This document shows, piece by piece, positions 17,353-26,619 of a DNA stretch of 64,000 nt. The translations under genes and the position numbers were made by a program. The notes below the pieces were generated by a model that saw nothing but the letters and a program-made list of their open reading frames with translations, searched no databases and had not been told where the DNA came from. Origin of the DNA: Halomonas dongshanensis (lineage in GTDB: Bacteria > Pseudomonadota > Gammaproteobacteria > Pseudomonadales > Halomonadaceae); assembly GCF_024790395.1 (NCBI RefSeq), contig NZ_JAJISC010000006.1:124001-188000 (forward strand). Direction: 5' to 3'. Position 1 is the stretch's first letter. The number at the start of each line of letters is the position of its first letter.

Positions 17353-18315
17353 CTAAGTCCCATCTCTATCCTCTGCTTGCGGGTCGACGTACTGAAATAG
17401 AAAGTTCAGCGCGGCGGGGAGGCTCGCGCGCCATACGCGCCACGTGTGCCCGCCGGGGTAAAGGTCCAAGCGCACGTCATTGGGCTGAATGCGCTCCATA
17501 GCTTGGCGCATCAGGCGGGCGTGATACTCGGCGTCGTAGACGTCGCTGCGCCCGGCGCTGATGTAGAGCGGCACCGGTGGCACATCGCTCTCCTCGGCGC
17601 TGGGGCGAGGCGTTACCTGCATGCGGTACTCTTCGAGTAGAGCAGGGTAGTTGCGCGCATCCCACAAAGCGGTATCAAAGTGGCCTTCGTCGTCCAAGAA
17701 AGCAGGATGACGGTGTGCCGATGAGTTGAGCGGTGGGTAAGGAACGTAGCTTGCCGGGCTTAGAGCGGCAACGGCGGCGAAGAGGTCGGGGCGTTCCAGG
17801 GCGAAGTTGAGCGCGCCGAAACCGCCTGCCGAGAGCCCTCCTATGGCACGCTGATCGCGATTGTTGCCAACCCGATAGGTGGCTTCTACGTGCGGCATTA
17901 GGTCTTCGAAAAAGGCGCTACGGGCTGCTTCGTTGTGACCGTCGATCCACCAACTGCGGCTGCCTGGCATGATGAAGACCGCAGGCGGGATATGCCCTGC
18001 GGCGATCAAGCGATCTGCCGTTTGCGCCAAGTTGCCCTTGGCGACCCAGTCGCGCTCGGTGCCGAAAGAGCCATGGAGGAGGTAGACCACCGGGTAGTCA
18101 CGCTCTGGGCTATCGGCATACCCGTCGGGTAAGTAAACGGTGTAGGGGTAGGGGTGACCAAGCGTTGGGGAGTCGAACGTGTGATGCTCGACATCGCCTG
18201 CCAGGGCCGAGCTCATTAGGCTGAAGGCGCCTACCAAGGCAGCAGCCGAGACCCAAAGGCGGCGTGAGGTAATGGCGCAGCGAGCGGCTAAACTGAGAGG
18301 ACGAAACAGGGACAA
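17353..18315 (-). CDS. Secreted alpha/beta-hydrolase, putative esterase family
   Basis: This 320-residue protein has a signal peptide and a transmembrane-like stretch (residues about 20-40), then an esterase-D/Fes-type hydrolase fold. VVYLLHGSFGTERDW gives the oxyanion region and GGLSAGGFGAL carries the nucleophile Ser. A likely acid follows in SAGRSDVYDAE and the catalytic His in YPGGHTWRVWR. The family cleaves ester bonds in small esters, siderophore esters or acetylated polymers; the substrate is not shown by sequence. It is monocistronic and divergent from the acyltransferase gene. Confidence 0.8.
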   Translation of the reverse strand: MSLFRPLSLAARCAITSRRLWVSAAALVGAFSLMSSALAGDVEHHTFDSPTLGHPYPYTVYLPDGYADSPERDYPVVYLLHGSFGTERDWVAKGNLAQTADRLIAAGHIPPAVFIMPGSRSWWIDGHNEAARSAFFEDLMPHVEATYRVGNNRDQRAIGGLSAGGFGALNFALERPDLFAAVAALSPASYVPYPPLNSSAHRHPAFLDDEGHFDTALWDARNYPALLEEYRMQVTPRPSAEESDVPPVPLYISAGRSDVYDAEYHARLMRQAMERIQPNDVRLDLYPGGHTWRVWRASLPAALNFLFQYVDPQAEDRDGT

Positions 18316-18412
18316 GGCGCCTCCGGGAATTATTGCGAGGTTAATGAGTCCGACATCGCGTTAGCCTTGATTGTTCTGCGCTGGCCAACGACGGGCATGC
18401 CACGGAGGGGTA

Positions 18413-19441
18413 ATGCATAAAAGAATAGAAGAGATTTACTGGCTGCGCGCTTATGGCTGTGCCGCGGTGTTTCTCTTTCATCTGCTGGACCACGTCAATC
18501 AGCGCCTAGATAACCTTGCCACTGACCTCATGCGCCTACCGCTGGTGCTGGGTACGCCGATCTTTTTGTTCATTTCGGTTTTCGTCTTTGCCATGCGCTA
18601 TGACAAAGCCGTTCCGCCGGGTTTTTTGGCCCAGCGGGTCAAGTACGTCATGCTGCCCTATCTGGTATATGGCTTCATTTATTCTACCGGTGAATGGGTG
18701 CGGCGCTGGATGATCGGTCAGCCGGTGGATTTTTTTGCCAACGCCGTGGAGTACTTCATCTTTGCGGGTTGGCATGGCTATTTTTTGATCATCGCCATGC
18801 AGTTCTATACCGCCTATTGGCTCTTTACCCGCTGGCAGCTGTGGCGCTTCGATCCCATCCCCTGGCTGTGGGTAGCGTGCCTTACGAGTATGGCTTATTG
18901 GGGCATCGCTTACTGGCTGGGCGCCGATCCGCCGGGGTATCTGCTCTGGATTGCGCCGCTTGGTTGGATCTATCTGTTCTTTTTGGCGCTGGTCGTGGTG
19001 CGCTTCTACCCTCGCCAAGAGCAGGGTAATGAGCTTTTGGTACCGAGTTGGATGCAGCGCTTTTCGCATCCTCTCTGGCTATTTGGCTTCGTGGCGCTGC
19101 TCGTGGCCGCCAGTGTGGCGGGTTGGCTCGAATTCTCCTCCAAGGAAGTGTGGGTGATCCCGCTGTTCGTTTTGTTCACCCTATGGGCTATGCGCGTGCT
19201 GCGAGACCGCCCGGCACCGGTTTGGGTGCGCTACATCAACGCCTACTCCTTCGGAATCTATCTGGCGCACCCCATGTTTTTCTCGCTGGTGGACGTGTTG
19301 GTCCGGCCCTTCAAAACGCCTCTGTTGCTCTACGTCGCGCTGTTGATAGTGGTCGGGGCAGCAGGCTCAATCACGTTGAACAAGATTGCCAATAGGTGGC
19401 CTCTAGGGGCCATGCTGCTGGGGAAACGGCTAAAGGTGTAA
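18413..19441 (+). CDS. Membrane acyltransferase, acyltransferase 3 family
   Basis: Starting at ATG 18413 (GGAGGGG just upstream), this 342-residue protein begins EEIYWLRAYGCAAVFLFHLL, the family's N-terminal signature with its membrane-embedded His. About ten membrane segments follow, with NAYSFGIYLAHPMFF near the C-terminus. Such proteins transfer acetyl or similar groups to extracytoplasmic sugars or lipids. An upstream in-frame codon at 18371 lacks a ribosome site. Confidence 0.8.
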   Translation: MHKRIEEIYWLRAYGCAAVFLFHLLDHVNQRLDNLATDLMRLPLVLGTPIFLFISVFVFAMRYDKAVPPGFLAQRVKYVMLPYLVYGFIYSTGEWVRRWMIGQPVDFFANAVEYFIFAGWHGYFLIIAMQFYTAYWLFTRWQLWRFDPIPWLWVACLTSMAYWGIAYWLGADPPGYLLWIAPLGWIYLFFLALVVVRFYPRQEQGNELLVPSWMQRFSHPLWLFGFVALLVAASVAGWLEFSSKEVWVIPLFVLFTLWAMRVLRDRPAPVWVRYINAYSFGIYLAHPMFFSLVDVLVRPFKTPLLLYVALLIVVGAAGSITLNKIANRWPLGAMLLGKRLKV

Positions 19442-19489
19442 AAGCGATTTTGCTCTCACGCACCACAGTGAGGCGCAAGCGCTAATTTT

Positions 19490-19526
19490 TGATCTATTTT
19501 GGTGCATTGTGAGCGTATTTGGTGCA
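19490..19526 (+). promoter_or_regulatory. NtrC-like enhancer sites upstream of glnA
   Basis: TGATCTATTTTGGTGCA (19490-19506) matches 14 of 17 positions of the glnA NtrC site TGCACTATATTGGTGCA as I recall it. A weaker copy ends GGTGCA at 19526. Another GGTGCA ends at 19632. They lie about 130 bp upstream of the sigma-54 promoter, as enhancers usually do. The 19442-19867 stretch holds no gene other than this control region. Confidence 0.6.
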
Positions 19527-19634
19527 GCTTTTCAGCGCTTGGACTAGCCTTGCTACATCAGGTGGCATTGAGGCGTAAAATTTATTGCTTTAAAAACATG
19601 GTGTTGTTTTTTGTAAATGCCATGTTGGTGCAAT

Positions 19635-19651
19635 TTGGCACGCTCTCTGCA
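19635..19651 (+). promoter_or_regulatory. Sigma-54 promoter of glnA
   Basis: TTGGCACGCTCTCTGCA has GG and GC exactly ten bases apart and differs from the -24/-12 consensus TTGGCACGNNNNTTGCA at one position. It lies 216 bp before the glnA start. Confidence 0.8.
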
Positions 19652-19867
19652 TTGTTTAAGGCAGCGGCTAGCGGGTCGTAGGCAAGGTGCCTCTCGGCGT
19701 GCTACAACCATAGCCGATTTGGAACGTCGCCGATGCTTGTCTCTATGAATCGAGCAAGCGCCGAGTGAACAACAATGACGCCCCTGCCGATGCGGCCTGG
19801 GCCGTCGAATAACAGTAGTTTGTCGCTTACAGTTTACGCGTTAAGCCACGCTCATACCGGAGGACAC

Positions 19868-21274
19868 ATGTCAGCCAAGACCCTAGCACTGATCGAAGAG
19901 CACGACGTTAAATGGGTGGATCTGCGCTTCACCGATACCCGCGGTAAAGAGCAGCACGTCACCGTACCGGCCCGCGATGTCAACGAAGAGTTCTTCGAGA
20001 ACGGTCAAATGTTCGATGGTTCTTCCATCGAAGGCTGGAAAGGCATCAACGAGTCCGACATGATCCTGCGTCCGGAAGACGGCACCGCCTTCCTCGACCC
20101 CTTCACCGAAGACGCTACGCTGATCCTGCGCTGCGACATCATCGAGCCTGCCACCATGCAGGGCTACGATCGTGACCCGCGCTCCATCGCCAAGCGCGCC
20201 GAAGCCTACCTGCAATCTTCTGGCCTGGGCGACACTGCGTTCTTCGGCCCTGAGCCCGAATTCTTCATCTTCGACGAAGTGCACTGGAAATCCGATATCC
20301 AGGGCTCCATGTACAAGATCTCCTCTGAAGAGGGTGCCTGGGCGACCGATTCCAAAGTCGAAGGCGGCAACCTCGGCCACCGTCCGCGCGTCAAAGGCGG
20401 CTACTTCCCGGTACCCCCGGTCGATAGCTTCCACGATATCCGTGGTGCCATGTGTAACACTCTGGAAGCGATCGGTCAGACCGTCGAAGTTCACCACCAC
20501 GAAGTGGCGAACGCCGGTCAGAATGAAATCGGCGTCAAGTTCAACACGCTGGTGAAGAAGGCTGACGAAGTTCAGGAAATGAAGTACGTCATCCACAACG
20601 TGGCGCATGCTTACGGCAAGACCGCTACCTTCATGCCCAAGCCGCTGGTGGGTGATAACGGCTCTGGTATGCACGTTCACCAGTCTTTCTGGAAAGATGG
20701 TCAGAACCAGTTTGCCGGCGACGAGTACGCGGGCCTGTCTGAAATGGCACTGTTCTACATTGGCGGTATCATCAAGCACGCTCGTGCGCTAAACGCCTTC
20801 ACCAACGCCTCTACCAACTCGTACAAGCGTCTGGTGCCGGGTTTCGAAGCGCCGGTCATGCTCGCCTACAGTGCGCGTAACCGCTCTGCCTCCATCCGTA
20901 TCCCCTACACTGCGAGCCCCAAAGGCAAGCGTGTCGAGGCGCGCTTCCCTGACCCGACCGCCAACCCTTACCTGGCGTTCTCGGCGATGCTGATGGCCGG
21001 TATCGACGGTATCAAGAACAAGATCCATCCTGGCGATGCCATGGACAAAAACCTGTACGACCTGCCGCCGGAAGAAGGCAAGTCCGTACCGACCGTTGCA
21101 CACAGCCTGGATCAAGCGCTCGAAGCCCTCGACGCCGACCGCGCCTTCTTGACCGAAGGTGGCGTGTTCACCGACGAGATGATCGATGCCTACATCGAAC
21201 TGAAGATGGAAGAGGTCGAGCGCATTCGCATGACCACGCACCCCATCGAGTTCGACATGTACTACAGCTGCTAA
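19868..21274 (+). CDS. glnA: Glutamine synthetase, type I
   Basis: Joins ammonia to glutamate with ATP to form glutamine; a dodecameric cytosolic enzyme. The start is ATG 19868 behind CCGGAGGACAC, giving 468 residues, the standard length. A frame from 19775 would add 31 unrelated residues. Visible motifs are [13 protein letters not shown], the [10 protein letters not shown] metal-site segment, [12 protein letters not shown] (ATP site), [11 protein letters not shown] and the adenylylation loop NLYDLPPEE with its Tyr. Sigma-54 and NtrC sites upstream and ntrBC downstream show nitrogen control; the Tyr shows likely GlnE control. Confidence 0.97.
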   Translation: MSAKTLALIEEHDVKWVDLRFTDTRGKEQHVTVPARDVNEEFFENGQMFDGSSIEGWKGINESDMILRPEDGTAFLDPFTEDATLILRCDIIEPATMQGYDRDPRSIAKRAEAYLQSSGLGDTAFFGPEPEFFIFDEVHWKSDIQGSMYKISSEEGAWATDSKVEGGNLGHRPRVKGGYFPVPPVDSFHDIRGAMCNTLEAIGQTVEVHHHEVANAGQNEIGVKFNTLVKKADEVQEMKYVIHNVAHAYGKTATFMPKPLVGDNGSGMHVHQSFWKDGQNQFAGDEYAGLSEMALFYIGGIIKHARALNAFTNASTNSYKRLVPGFEAPVMLAYSARNRSASIRIPYTASPKGKRVEARFPDPTANPYLAFSAMLMAGIDGIKNKIHPGDAMDKNLYDLPPEEGKSVPTVAHSLDQALEALDADRAFLTEGGVFTDEMIDAYIELKMEEVERIRMTTHPIEFDMYYSC

Positions 21275-21310
21275 TCCTCGCTTTTAGACGATTAGATTCA
21301 GCGCTTAGAC

Positions 21311-21334
21311 AACCCCGCTTCGGCGGGGTTTTTT
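21311..21334 (+). terminator. glnA terminator
   Basis: AACCCCGC / GCGGGGTT around a TTCG loop is followed by T6. It separates the glnA transcript from ntrBC, which has its own promoter. Confidence 0.9.
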
Positions 21335-21368
21335 ATTTGCACGGCAATGAATCACTAGTAAAACAATG

Positions 21369-21385
21369 CGCACTACAATGGTGCA
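21369..21385 (+). promoter_or_regulatory. NtrC-like site upstream of ntrBC
   Basis: CGCACTACAATGGTGCA matches the NtrC consensus at 14 of 17 positions. A further half site TGCACC lies at 21506-21511. These would let NtrC control its own operon. Confidence 0.55.
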
Positions 21386-21534
21386 TTAAGCCTGGCTGAT
21401 AGATTTCCGCTGGTCATCCTTGGGGCGTAAAACCATTGCTTTGGAAGGTGCTTTTCCTCTAGAAGCACGGTGCTGGCGCCCATGCATCATCATGATGCCT
21501 GCCGATGCACCTTCGTATTGCCTGTGAGCGCTAA

Positions 21535-21551
21535 TTGGCGTGCTTCTTGCA
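21535..21551 (+). promoter_or_regulatory. Sigma-54 promoter of ntrBC
   Basis: TTGGCGTGCTTCTTGCA keeps the GG-N10-GC spacing and the TTGCA of the -12 element. It lies 62 bp before the first possible ntrB start. The rest of the 21275-21613 gap holds the glnA terminator and the NtrC site. Confidence 0.75.
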
Positions 21552-21613
21552 GTTATGGTGAATAGTGATGAATGGCGGCGAATAGAAGTGAACGGGTATA
21601 GAGCCAGTAACAA

Positions 21614-22702
21614 GTGGATAGAGTGAGCCAGCAAAACGGGGCGTTGGAAGCTTACATGTATCAGCGATTGATCGAACATCTCACCACGGCAGTGCTATTG
21701 CTCGATGGCGAGCTTACCGTCCGCTGGATGAACCCAGCGGCTGAAGCGCTGCTAGCAGTAAGCCTAAGCCGCGTGCAGGGGCTGAGTCTCGATACGCTGC
21801 TGGGTGGCGACGCCAGTATCGATAACGTGCTGGCCAAGGCGCGTGATGCCTTTCACCCCTATACCCAGCGCGAAGCGCGTATTACCCCGCTCAATAGCGA
21901 CCCGCTCACCATCGATTACACCGTAACGCCGCTCTCGGAAGACGAGCTTTTATTGGAGATGGAGCCGCGCGATCGCTTGATGCAGATCTCCCGCGAAGAG
22001 GCGCTGACCACGCGGCAGGAGACCATCAAAGTGCTCACCCGAGGGCTGGCGCACGAGGTCAAGAATCCGCTTGGCGGGATTCGCGGCGCAGCACAATTGC
22101 TGGAGCGCGATCTCGACGACCCGGCGCTGCAGGAGTTCACCCGCATCATCGTCGAGGAGGTTGACCGGCTCAAGGATCTGGTCGACTCGATGCTGGGGCC
22201 GAATCGCATCATCAAACACGCGCCGGTGAATATCCACAAGGTGCTCGAACGGGTGCGCTCGCTGCTGGTGGCCGAGCACCCGAACGTGCTTATCACGCGC
22301 GACTATGATCCCAGTTTGCCCGAACTCTCCGGCGACGAAGCGCAGATGATTCAGGCGGTGCTCAACGTTGCGCGCAATGCCGTTCAAGCCATGACCGAAG
22401 CCGAAACGTTCGCGCCGGAGCTCGTTCTGCGCACCCGCGCGCGGCGTCAGTTCACCCTCGGCGCCGAGCGCCACCGCCTAGTGAGCGAAGTGGCGGTGAT
22501 CGACAACGGCCCCGGGATTCCCGAAGCGCTTCAAGAGACCCTGTTCTATCCCATGGTGTCAGGACGCGCCGAGGGAAGCGGCTTGGGTCTTTCGATCGCG
22601 CAGTCGATTCTGCACCAACATCAAGGATTGATCGAATGCGACTCACGCCTCGGCCATACCGAATTTCGTCTACTCATTCCCTTGGAGAAGTGTCATGACT
22701 GA
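21614..22702 (+). CDS. ntrB: Nitrogen sensor histidine kinase NtrB (GlnL)
   Basis: The cytosolic kinase/phosphatase for NtrC has a PAS domain in the first ~120 residues, the phospho-acceptor in GLAHEVKNPLGGIRGAAQLL (H147 counting from 21614), an N-box NVARNAVQAM, and G-boxes DNGPGIP and GSGLGLSIA. The length, 362, is near the usual ~350. The start is uncertain: GTG 21614, GTG 21623 or ATG 21656; the last has GGAAG five bases upstream. The end overlaps ntrC by 8 nt. Confidence 0.92.
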   Translation: MDRVSQQNGALEAYMYQRLIEHLTTAVLLLDGELTVRWMNPAAEALLAVSLSRVQGLSLDTLLGGDASIDNVLAKARDAFHPYTQREARITPLNSDPLTIDYTVTPLSEDELLLEMEPRDRLMQISREEALTTRQETIKVLTRGLAHEVKNPLGGIRGAAQLLERDLDDPALQEFTRIIVEEVDRLKDLVDSMLGPNRIIKHAPVNIHKVLERVRSLLVAEHPNVLITRDYDPSLPELSGDEAQMIQAVLNVARNAVQAMTEAETFAPELVLRTRARRQFTLGAERHRLVSEVAVIDNGPGIPEALQETLFYPMVSGRAEGSGLGLSIAQSILHQHQGLIECDSRLGHTEFRLLIPLEKCHD

Positions 22703-24122
22703 GACATCTCGCAGTGACGCCGCGCGGGTGGTGATCGTCGACGATGACCGCGCGATCCGCTGGGTGCTTGAGCGCGCCCTAGCCCAGCCCGACTTGGCCG
22801 TGGAGTGCATCGAACGCGCCGATCACGCCCTGTCACGCCTGGTGGACGATCCGCCCGACGTGCTGGTCACCGACATCCGCATGCCGGGCATCGATGGTCT
22901 CGATCTCATGGCCAGGCTGCGTGAGGTGCATCCGGATTTGCCGGTCATCGTCATGACTGCGCATTCGGATCTGGATAGCGCCGTTGCCTCCTACCAGGGG
23001 GGCGCCTTCGAGTATTTGCCCAAGCCTTTCGACGTCGACGAAGCGCTTGCGTTGGTGCGCCGCGCCGTGGCCCACGCGCGCGAGCGTCAGCGCCCGGTAA
23101 CGGTGCCCGAAGGCCTTAGCGCCGAGATCATCGGTGAAGCGCCGGCCATGCAGGAGGTCTTCCGCGCCATCGGGCGGCTGTCACACTCGCACATCACGGT
23201 ATTGATCAACGGCGAGTCCGGTACCGGTAAGGAGCGGGTCGCGCAGGCGCTTCATCAGCACAGCCCACGTGCGGGCAAGCCGTTCATCGCCTTGAACATG
23301 GCCGCGATCCCCAAGGATTTGATCGAGTCTGAGTTGTTTGGCCACGAGAAGGGCGCCTTCACCGGCGCAGCGGCCCAGCGTCAGGGGCGCTTCGAGCAGG
23401 CCAACGGCGGTACGCTGTTTCTCGATGAGATCGGCGACATGCCCGCCGAGACCCAGACGCGACTGCTGCGCGTGCTCGCCGATGGTGAGTTCTATCGCGT
23501 GGGTGGCCATACGCCGGTGAAGGTGGATGTACGCATCATCGCTGCCACCCACCAGAACTTGGAGTCTCTGGTAGACGAAGGGCGCTTTCGCGAAGACCTC
23601 TTTCATCGCCTCAACGTCATTCGTATCCATCTGCCGCGCTTGGCTGAGCGGCGCGAGGACATCCCTCGCCTGACGCGTCATTTTCTCGCCGAGGCGGCCA
23701 AAGAGTTGGCAACCGACATCAAGGTGTTAACGGCCGATGCCGAAACGCACCTGACCCGGCTACCCTGGCCCGGCAACGTTCGCCAGCTGGAAAACACCTG
23801 CCGCTGGCTCACGGTGATGGCCTCGGGGCGGGAGATTCTCGTCGAGGATTTGCCGCCAGAGCTGCGCACGCTCGAAGGCGCGGGTAGCCATACTCACGGC
23901 GACTGGCGCAGCGCCTTTCGCGAGTGGGCCGATCACGCCTTGGCGGAGGGGCATACGCATCTGCTGGAGGAGTCGGTGCCGGACTTCGAGCGCATCCTGA
24001 TCGAAACCGCGCTCAAGCATACCGGTGGACGCAAAGGCGAGGCGGCGGAGCTACTGGGGTGGGGGCGCAATACGCTAACGCGTAAGCTCAAGACACTGCT
24101 GCCCGCGCTGGCGGATGAGTGA
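22695..24122 (+). CDS. ntrC: Nitrogen response regulator NtrC (GlnG)
   Basis: The 475-residue sigma-54 activator has a receiver domain (phospho-acceptor D60 in VTDIRMPGIDG), an AAA+ domain with Walker A GESGTGKE, the sigma-54 contact loop GAFTGA, Walker B GGTLFLDEIGD, and a C-terminal helix-turn-helix (AAELLGWGRNTLTRKL). On nitrogen limitation NtrB phosphorylates it and it activates the glnA and ntrBC promoters identified here. Confidence 0.95.
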   Translation: MTETSRSDAARVVIVDDDRAIRWVLERALAQPDLAVECIERADHALSRLVDDPPDVLVTDIRMPGIDGLDLMARLREVHPDLPVIVMTAHSDLDSAVASYQGGAFEYLPKPFDVDEALALVRRAVAHARERQRPVTVPEGLSAEIIGEAPAMQEVFRAIGRLSHSHITVLINGESGTGKERVAQALHQHSPRAGKPFIALNMAAIPKDLIESELFGHEKGAFTGAAAQRQGRFEQANGGTLFLDEIGDMPAETQTRLLRVLADGEFYRVGGHTPVKVDVRIIAATHQNLESLVDEGRFREDLFHRLNVIRIHLPRLAERREDIPRLTRHFLAEAAKELATDIKVLTADAETHLTRLPWPGNVRQLENTCRWLTVMASGREILVEDLPPELRTLEGAGSHTHGDWRSAFREWADHALAEGHTHLLEESVPDFERILIETALKHTGGRKGEAAELLGWGRNTLTRKLKTLLPALADE

Positions 24123-24147
24123 GCTGGCTTGACTATCTCATCGGCAT

Positions 24148-24176
24148 AAAAAAGCGTCCGCGAAATGTGGACGCTT
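24148..24176 (-). terminator. Terminator between ntrC and the DUF6435 gene
   Basis: AAGCGTCC / GGACGCTT with a 9-nt loop is preceded on the plus strand by six A's, so it ends leftward transcripts; the hairpin may also mark the end of the ntrBC message. Confidence 0.7.
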
Positions 24177-24252
24177 CATTCAGTATCGCTATCATTACGC
24201 ACTACTTAGTTGCTCCCTACTCGTAAGTGCCTGCGCCTTTCCCATCCTGACG

Positions 24253-24423
24253 TCAGCGATGATCCATCCGCTGAATATCGACAAGAATTGCTTCGGCCTC
24301 TTGGGTACGCAGCGTATTGGTGAGTTTGTCACCGTTATGCGATGCGTCTAGCGCTTCCTGCAGTTTATGTTCGTAGTCCTGCAACAGCTGTTTCAACGGA
24401 TCACGCTTCAGAAATCCAAACAT
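24253..24423 (-). CDS. DUF6435-type small protein
   Basis: From ATG 24423, preceded by GGAGAGG, the frame gives 56 residues starting MFGFLKRDPLKQLLQDYEHK. It is a charged, helical, probably coiled protein with no membrane segment. The opening 'MFGFLKRDP' and length resemble the DUF6435 family of unknown function. A longer frame from 24576 overlaps the neighbouring gene and is rejected. Confidence 0.65.
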   Translation of the reverse strand: MFGFLKRDPLKQLLQDYEHKLQEALDASHNGDKLTNTLRTQEAEAILVDIQRMDHR

Positions 24424-24542
24424 GTCGCCTCTCCATTGGCTGTGGAAAAATCGTACATATACATCTTGTACACCCAATGTATAGGATCTGTTTGGCGCTA
24501 TTTCGATCCGTTGGCGATGAAAAAAATCGTACAGAAGACCGG

Positions 24543-25082
24543 TCAAACGTTCGATGAAGAACGTAAGTCTAGGCAATGCTTGAGAAAACGTTCGAAGTCG
24601 TCGAGGACGATCGTAAGGCTATCGTGCAGGCGATGATCGTCATCGAGCAGGCGTAGGGAGAGGCGCCGATCTCGTGCGTACTCGATCACCGGTCCAGGGA
24701 GCACCACATCGTCGCGCCAGCCGTGGATGATATGCGTCGCGCGCGCCTGAAGCGGCGGCGACGATTCGGGGTATTCGGGTAACCCCAGCGCTGGGGCGAG
24801 AAGAAAACAGCCAAGTACCGGCTGCTCGGCGCTAAAGGCGGCGCTCAACCAGCCGCCCAAGCTCGACCCTGCCATGAGGCAGTAGGCAGGGTCGTCGCCA
24901 CGCTCGATAACGGTTGCCCGTAGCTGATGCAGACGCTTACGAGGATCGGTCTGACCACGGTAGTCCATGACTACCGCCTCACAGTCGTCATACGCTTCGA
25001 CGACCCGCTTGAGTCCCTGCACCTTCAGCGCCTGAGGGCCGCTTTCGAGTCCGTGTGATAGATAAACGCTCAGGGTTTGCAT
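24543..25082 (-). CDS. YqiA/YcfP-type esterase
   Basis: The 179-residue alpha/beta hydrolase has YLSHGLESGP near the N-terminus, the nucleophile Ser in GSSLGGW, a likely acidic residue in HGWRDDVVLP and a His in DDDHRLHD. YcfP/YqiA proteins are small cytosolic esterases of uncertain physiological substrate. It is followed by DUF6435 on the same strand. Confidence 0.65.
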   Translation of the reverse strand: MQTLSVYLSHGLESGPQALKVQGLKRVVEAYDDCEAVVMDYRGQTDPRKRLHQLRATVIERGDDPAYCLMAGSSLGGWLSAAFSAEQPVLGCFLLAPALGLPEYPESSPPLQARATHIIHGWRDDVVLPGPVIEYARDRRLSLRLLDDDHRLHDSLTIVLDDFERFLKHCLDLRSSSNV

Positions 25083-25085
25083 GGG

Positions 25086-25220
25086 TTAACCGGTAGATGA
25101 GCGCTGAATGGCTTCGCCTCCCTGCTCGATGTCTTCGCCCATACCATTGACCGTATTACAACCGCTGAGCACCACGAGCGTGGTCATCAGCAGTAGACCC
25201 ATTGCCAGCATACGCTTCAT
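25086..25220 (-). CDS. Entericidin-type small lipoprotein
   Basis: A 44-residue product starts at ATG 25220 (AGGAG upstream). The signal sequence ends in the lipobox LSGC, followed by NTVNGMGEDIEQGGEAI, the typical entericidin A/B tail (CNTxxGxGEDIxxGGxAI). Entericidins are small membrane lipoproteins linked to stationary-phase lysis and stress. Only one entericidin is present, not the A/B pair seen in enterics. It ends three bases before the esterase stretch. Confidence 0.85.
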   Translation of the reverse strand: MKRMLAMGLLLMTTLVVLSGCNTVNGMGEDIEQGGEAIQRSSTG

Positions 25221-25380
25221 AGGATGGCTCCTTGTTCCGTTTTTTTTGCATGGTATCGCGACCTGATCGCGCAGCGCCGTGACGCTATCGCCACGGCGTT
25301 ACCTTTATCTATACGTTACAAGGCATGTTTTAGCCAGTGTCTTGGTATTTCAACCTGTGTTTCGGTAGGTATAGCCAAGC

Positions 25381-25905
25381 TTAGTCGCTGGCGGGAGGGA
25401 GGAAACGTCGCTTGGTGGCGCCTTCACGGTAGGTCATTTCGGAGGGAAGCTGCAGCATCTCCACCAGGCTCTTCCACGGCGTATGAAAGAACCAGAGTTT
25501 ATTGCCAGGGCCGCTTTCAGCGTCGAAGCAATCCTGGGGGCCTTCGAAGAGCGTTCCACCCGCGGCTTTTACGGCGCGCCCGGCAGCATCGATATCATCC
25601 ACCACAATGGAAAAATGGGTGGGCCCCATAGAGACAATCTTGGCCGATTCGCCCTCGGGTTGGGCGACTTCGAATAGCTCCAAATTGGCGCCGCTGCCCA
25701 TACGCAGCATCGAGATGGCACACTGAGCATTATCCTCGGGCATGCCATTGATGGGCCCCACCTCTTTACCACTTTGATCATCGGCGCTCTTGGGCAGCAC
25801 ACGGTAGAGCACCTCGGCATCGAAGGCGACGATGAAAAAGCGTTCGGCTGCGTCGATGTCAGGCACGGTCATGCCGACGTGTTCAATACCCCGTACGAAG
25901 CTCAT
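25381..25905 (-). CDS. VOC (glyoxalase/dioxygenase) superfamily protein
   Basis: The 174-residue protein starts SFVRGIEHVGMTVPDIDAAE, a typical first VOC half with a metal-ligand His. The second half has GPTHFSIVVDDIDAAGRAVK with another His. Candidate Glu ligands are ANLELFEV and the C-terminal SLVEMLQLP. It probably binds a divalent metal and acts on a small carbonyl or aromatic compound. It lies 3 nt after the GlcG/HbpS-type gene, so the two form an operon. Confidence 0.75.
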   Translation of the reverse strand: MSFVRGIEHVGMTVPDIDAAERFFIVAFDAEVLYRVLPKSADDQSGKEVGPINGMPEDNAQCAISMLRMGSGANLELFEVAQPEGESAKIVSMGPTHFSIVVDDIDAAGRAVKAAGGTLFEGPQDCFDAESGPGNKLWFFHTPWKSLVEMLQLPSEMTYREGATKRRFLPPASD

Positions 25906-25908
25906 CGT

Positions 25909-26328
25909 TCACTCCTTGTCGAAAGCTGCAACGGCGATTTCAGCCAGCTCCTGCTCGAGAGACTCATAGGCGCCCGACACCGCCACGGCACCGACCGTTT
26001 TACTCTCGATTTTGAGCGGCTCAGCACCGCCTAATGGAATCAGTCCCGGCATGTTGCCGATATAATCCTGCTCTTCGGCAGCCATTTTGGAGAACTTGGC
26101 CAGTGGCTCCTCGAACTTGGCCGCCGAGATCGCCTTACGAATGGCCCCATCCACGCCTCCGGCTACGCCGCCGTCCATGCGATGAAACTCGATTAACCAA
26201 CCGCCACGATCGACCACGGCAATGGATACCGGTATCTCGCGCTGCTTGGCCGCCTTTACGGTTGCCTCGATGATCGCGTGCGCGCCTTGGGAGGACACAT
26301 TGTGACAAGTGTTGATTCGTTCGCTCAT
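25909..26328 (-). CDS. GlcG/HbpS (DUF336) family protein
   Basis: From ATG 26328 (AAAGGA upstream) the product has 139 residues. The alternative TTG at 26334 is less likely. Family features are PVSIAVVDRGGWLIEFHRMDG, SAAKFEEPLAKF and the PGLIPLGGAEPL loop. Homologues bind haem or cobalamin-like tetrapyrroles or are found in glycolate and aromatic-degradation loci. Pairing with a VOC protein suggests a small-molecule catabolic or redox role; that is inference. Confidence 0.75.
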   Translation of the reverse strand: MSERINTCHNVSSQGAHAIIEATVKAAKQREIPVSIAVVDRGGWLIEFHRMDGGVAGGVDGAIRKAISAAKFEEPLAKFSKMAAEEQDYIGNMPGLIPLGGAEPLKIESKTVGAVAVSGAYESLEQELAEIAVAAFDKE

Positions 26329-26619
26329 GTTCAAATCCTTTTAACCTGTGAGAAGGAATCAGCGGGGCGAATCGTTCGCCGCCTAATCAGCGTAGAAGAG
26401 ATCAGGCAAATACTCGATTTCTCTAATATGGAAGTGCCTGCGATGCGTGGTGGTAACCGTGGTAACCGCGGTGAGCGTCGAATTAACACAATGTCACTGT
26501 GTCGATCGTGCTCATGTGTCAATTAGGCACATGAAAGCGAGAAGGTAGAAAGACTGGTATGACATGGATATTTTTTCTATATTGCTGTTTTTAATGTAAA
26601 AAAATTATTTCTTCTACCT
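26329..26619. other. Intergenic region upstream of the candidate regulatory RNA
   Basis: I support no gene here. Visible elements are a direct repeat (GGTAACCGT then GGTAACCGC near 26451-26471) and an inverted repeat CATGTG/CACATG near 26512-26532. The last 60 bp are strongly AT-rich and could hold the promoter of the downstream RNA. Confidence 0.4.
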
